DNA from: Bacteroidota bacterium
Lineage (GTDB): Bacteria; Bacteroidota; Bacteroidia; Chitinophagales; Saprospiraceae
NCBI GenBank assembly: GCA_008501835.1
Contig: QQUB01000781.1
Coordinates: forward strand, 1-5,337
DNA: 5,337 bases
Reading direction: 5' to 3'
Part shown: positions 5,287 to 5,337 of the stretch, piece by piece
Layout: each line of letters starts with the position of its first letter
Numbering within the stretch: the first letter of the stretch is position 1
Position numbers and translations under genes: made by a program
Notes under the pieces: model-generated
Seen by the model: the letters and a program-made list of their open reading frames with translations, nothing else
What the model was told of the DNA's origin: nothing
Databases searched by the model: none

Positions 5287-5337
5287 TAAGGCAAAATTAC
5301 TTCAGTTCCATGTGAACGGCACAATTAGACTCATAAT

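Larger units (their letters stand above)
4953..5337. other. Intergenic region with several inverted repeats, no convincing gene
   Basis: No long reading frame is present on either strand. A weak stem AAGCC/GGCTT (4956-4960 and 4970-4974) just after the peroxidase stop may serve as terminator, but it lacks a T-run. Two larger hairpins lie at 4994-5017 and 5261-5286. Between them are TAATCGGT/ACCGATTA (5085-5092, 5137-5144), AATTCAATAA/TTATTGAATT (5099-5108, 5142-5151) and ATGCCA/TGGCAT (5239-5244, 5251-5256). GCATGGCA occurs twice (5248-5255, 5263-5270). A 50-codon frame from ATG 5124 to TAG 5276 exists, but it ends inside a hairpin and resembles nothing I recognise. The density of palindromes suggests a small non-autonomous mobile element or a repeat cluster. 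Confidence 0.6.

Overview
The window reads as chromosome of a member of the Bacteroidota. It is AT-rich, its starts lack Shine-Dalgarno sequences, it encodes several lipoproteins with acidic residues just after the lipobox cysteine, one protein carries the phylum-typical 'GCxDxxAxNFD' cysteine motif, and the family-level matches (full-length GcvP, MbnP-like lipoproteins, MauG-like dihaem peroxidase) are common there. I cannot place it below phylum.

Layout: positions 1-882 on the minus strand hold the first 294 codons of gcvP (glycine cleavage P-protein), whose 3' end lies outside the window. A 232-bp divergent intergenic region (883-1114) follows, with nested inverted repeats. On the plus strand there are then four genes. 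1115-1948 is a DEDDh 3'-5' exonuclease with an ExoX-like C-terminal module. 1983-2873 and 2999-3748 are two MbnP-family lipoproteins. 3891-4952 is a dihaem MauG/MbnH-type peroxidase lipoprotein. The last 385 bp (4953-5337) have no convincing gene but contain several inverted repeats, including two hairpins with shared flanks and apparent compensatory base changes.

The most interesting unit is the MbnP-MbnP-MbnH-like group (1983-4952). In methanotrophs MbnH is a MauG-like dihaem enzyme that oxidises a tryptophan of MbnP to kynurenine, creating a copper site. Here the second MbnP-like protein keeps a candidate tryptophan and histidines, while the first has lost the aligned tryptophan and one aligned histidine and has gained a cysteine-rich N-terminal segment. 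The peroxidase carries the Tyr, Trp and Glu positions that mark MauG-type rather than classical peroxidase chemistry. All three proteins have lipoprotein signals, so they probably act together at the cell envelope, possibly on the cell surface. This functional reading is inference from family knowledge.

Between the second MbnP-like gene and the peroxidase gene lies a compact repeat structure: two 16-bp direct repeats, a perfect 19-bp hairpin followed by a T-run, then about eight heptamers (AACCAGC type) running up to and into the peroxidase start codon. It could be a dispersed repeat, an attenuator that keeps enzyme expression below substrate expression, or a length-variable translation control.
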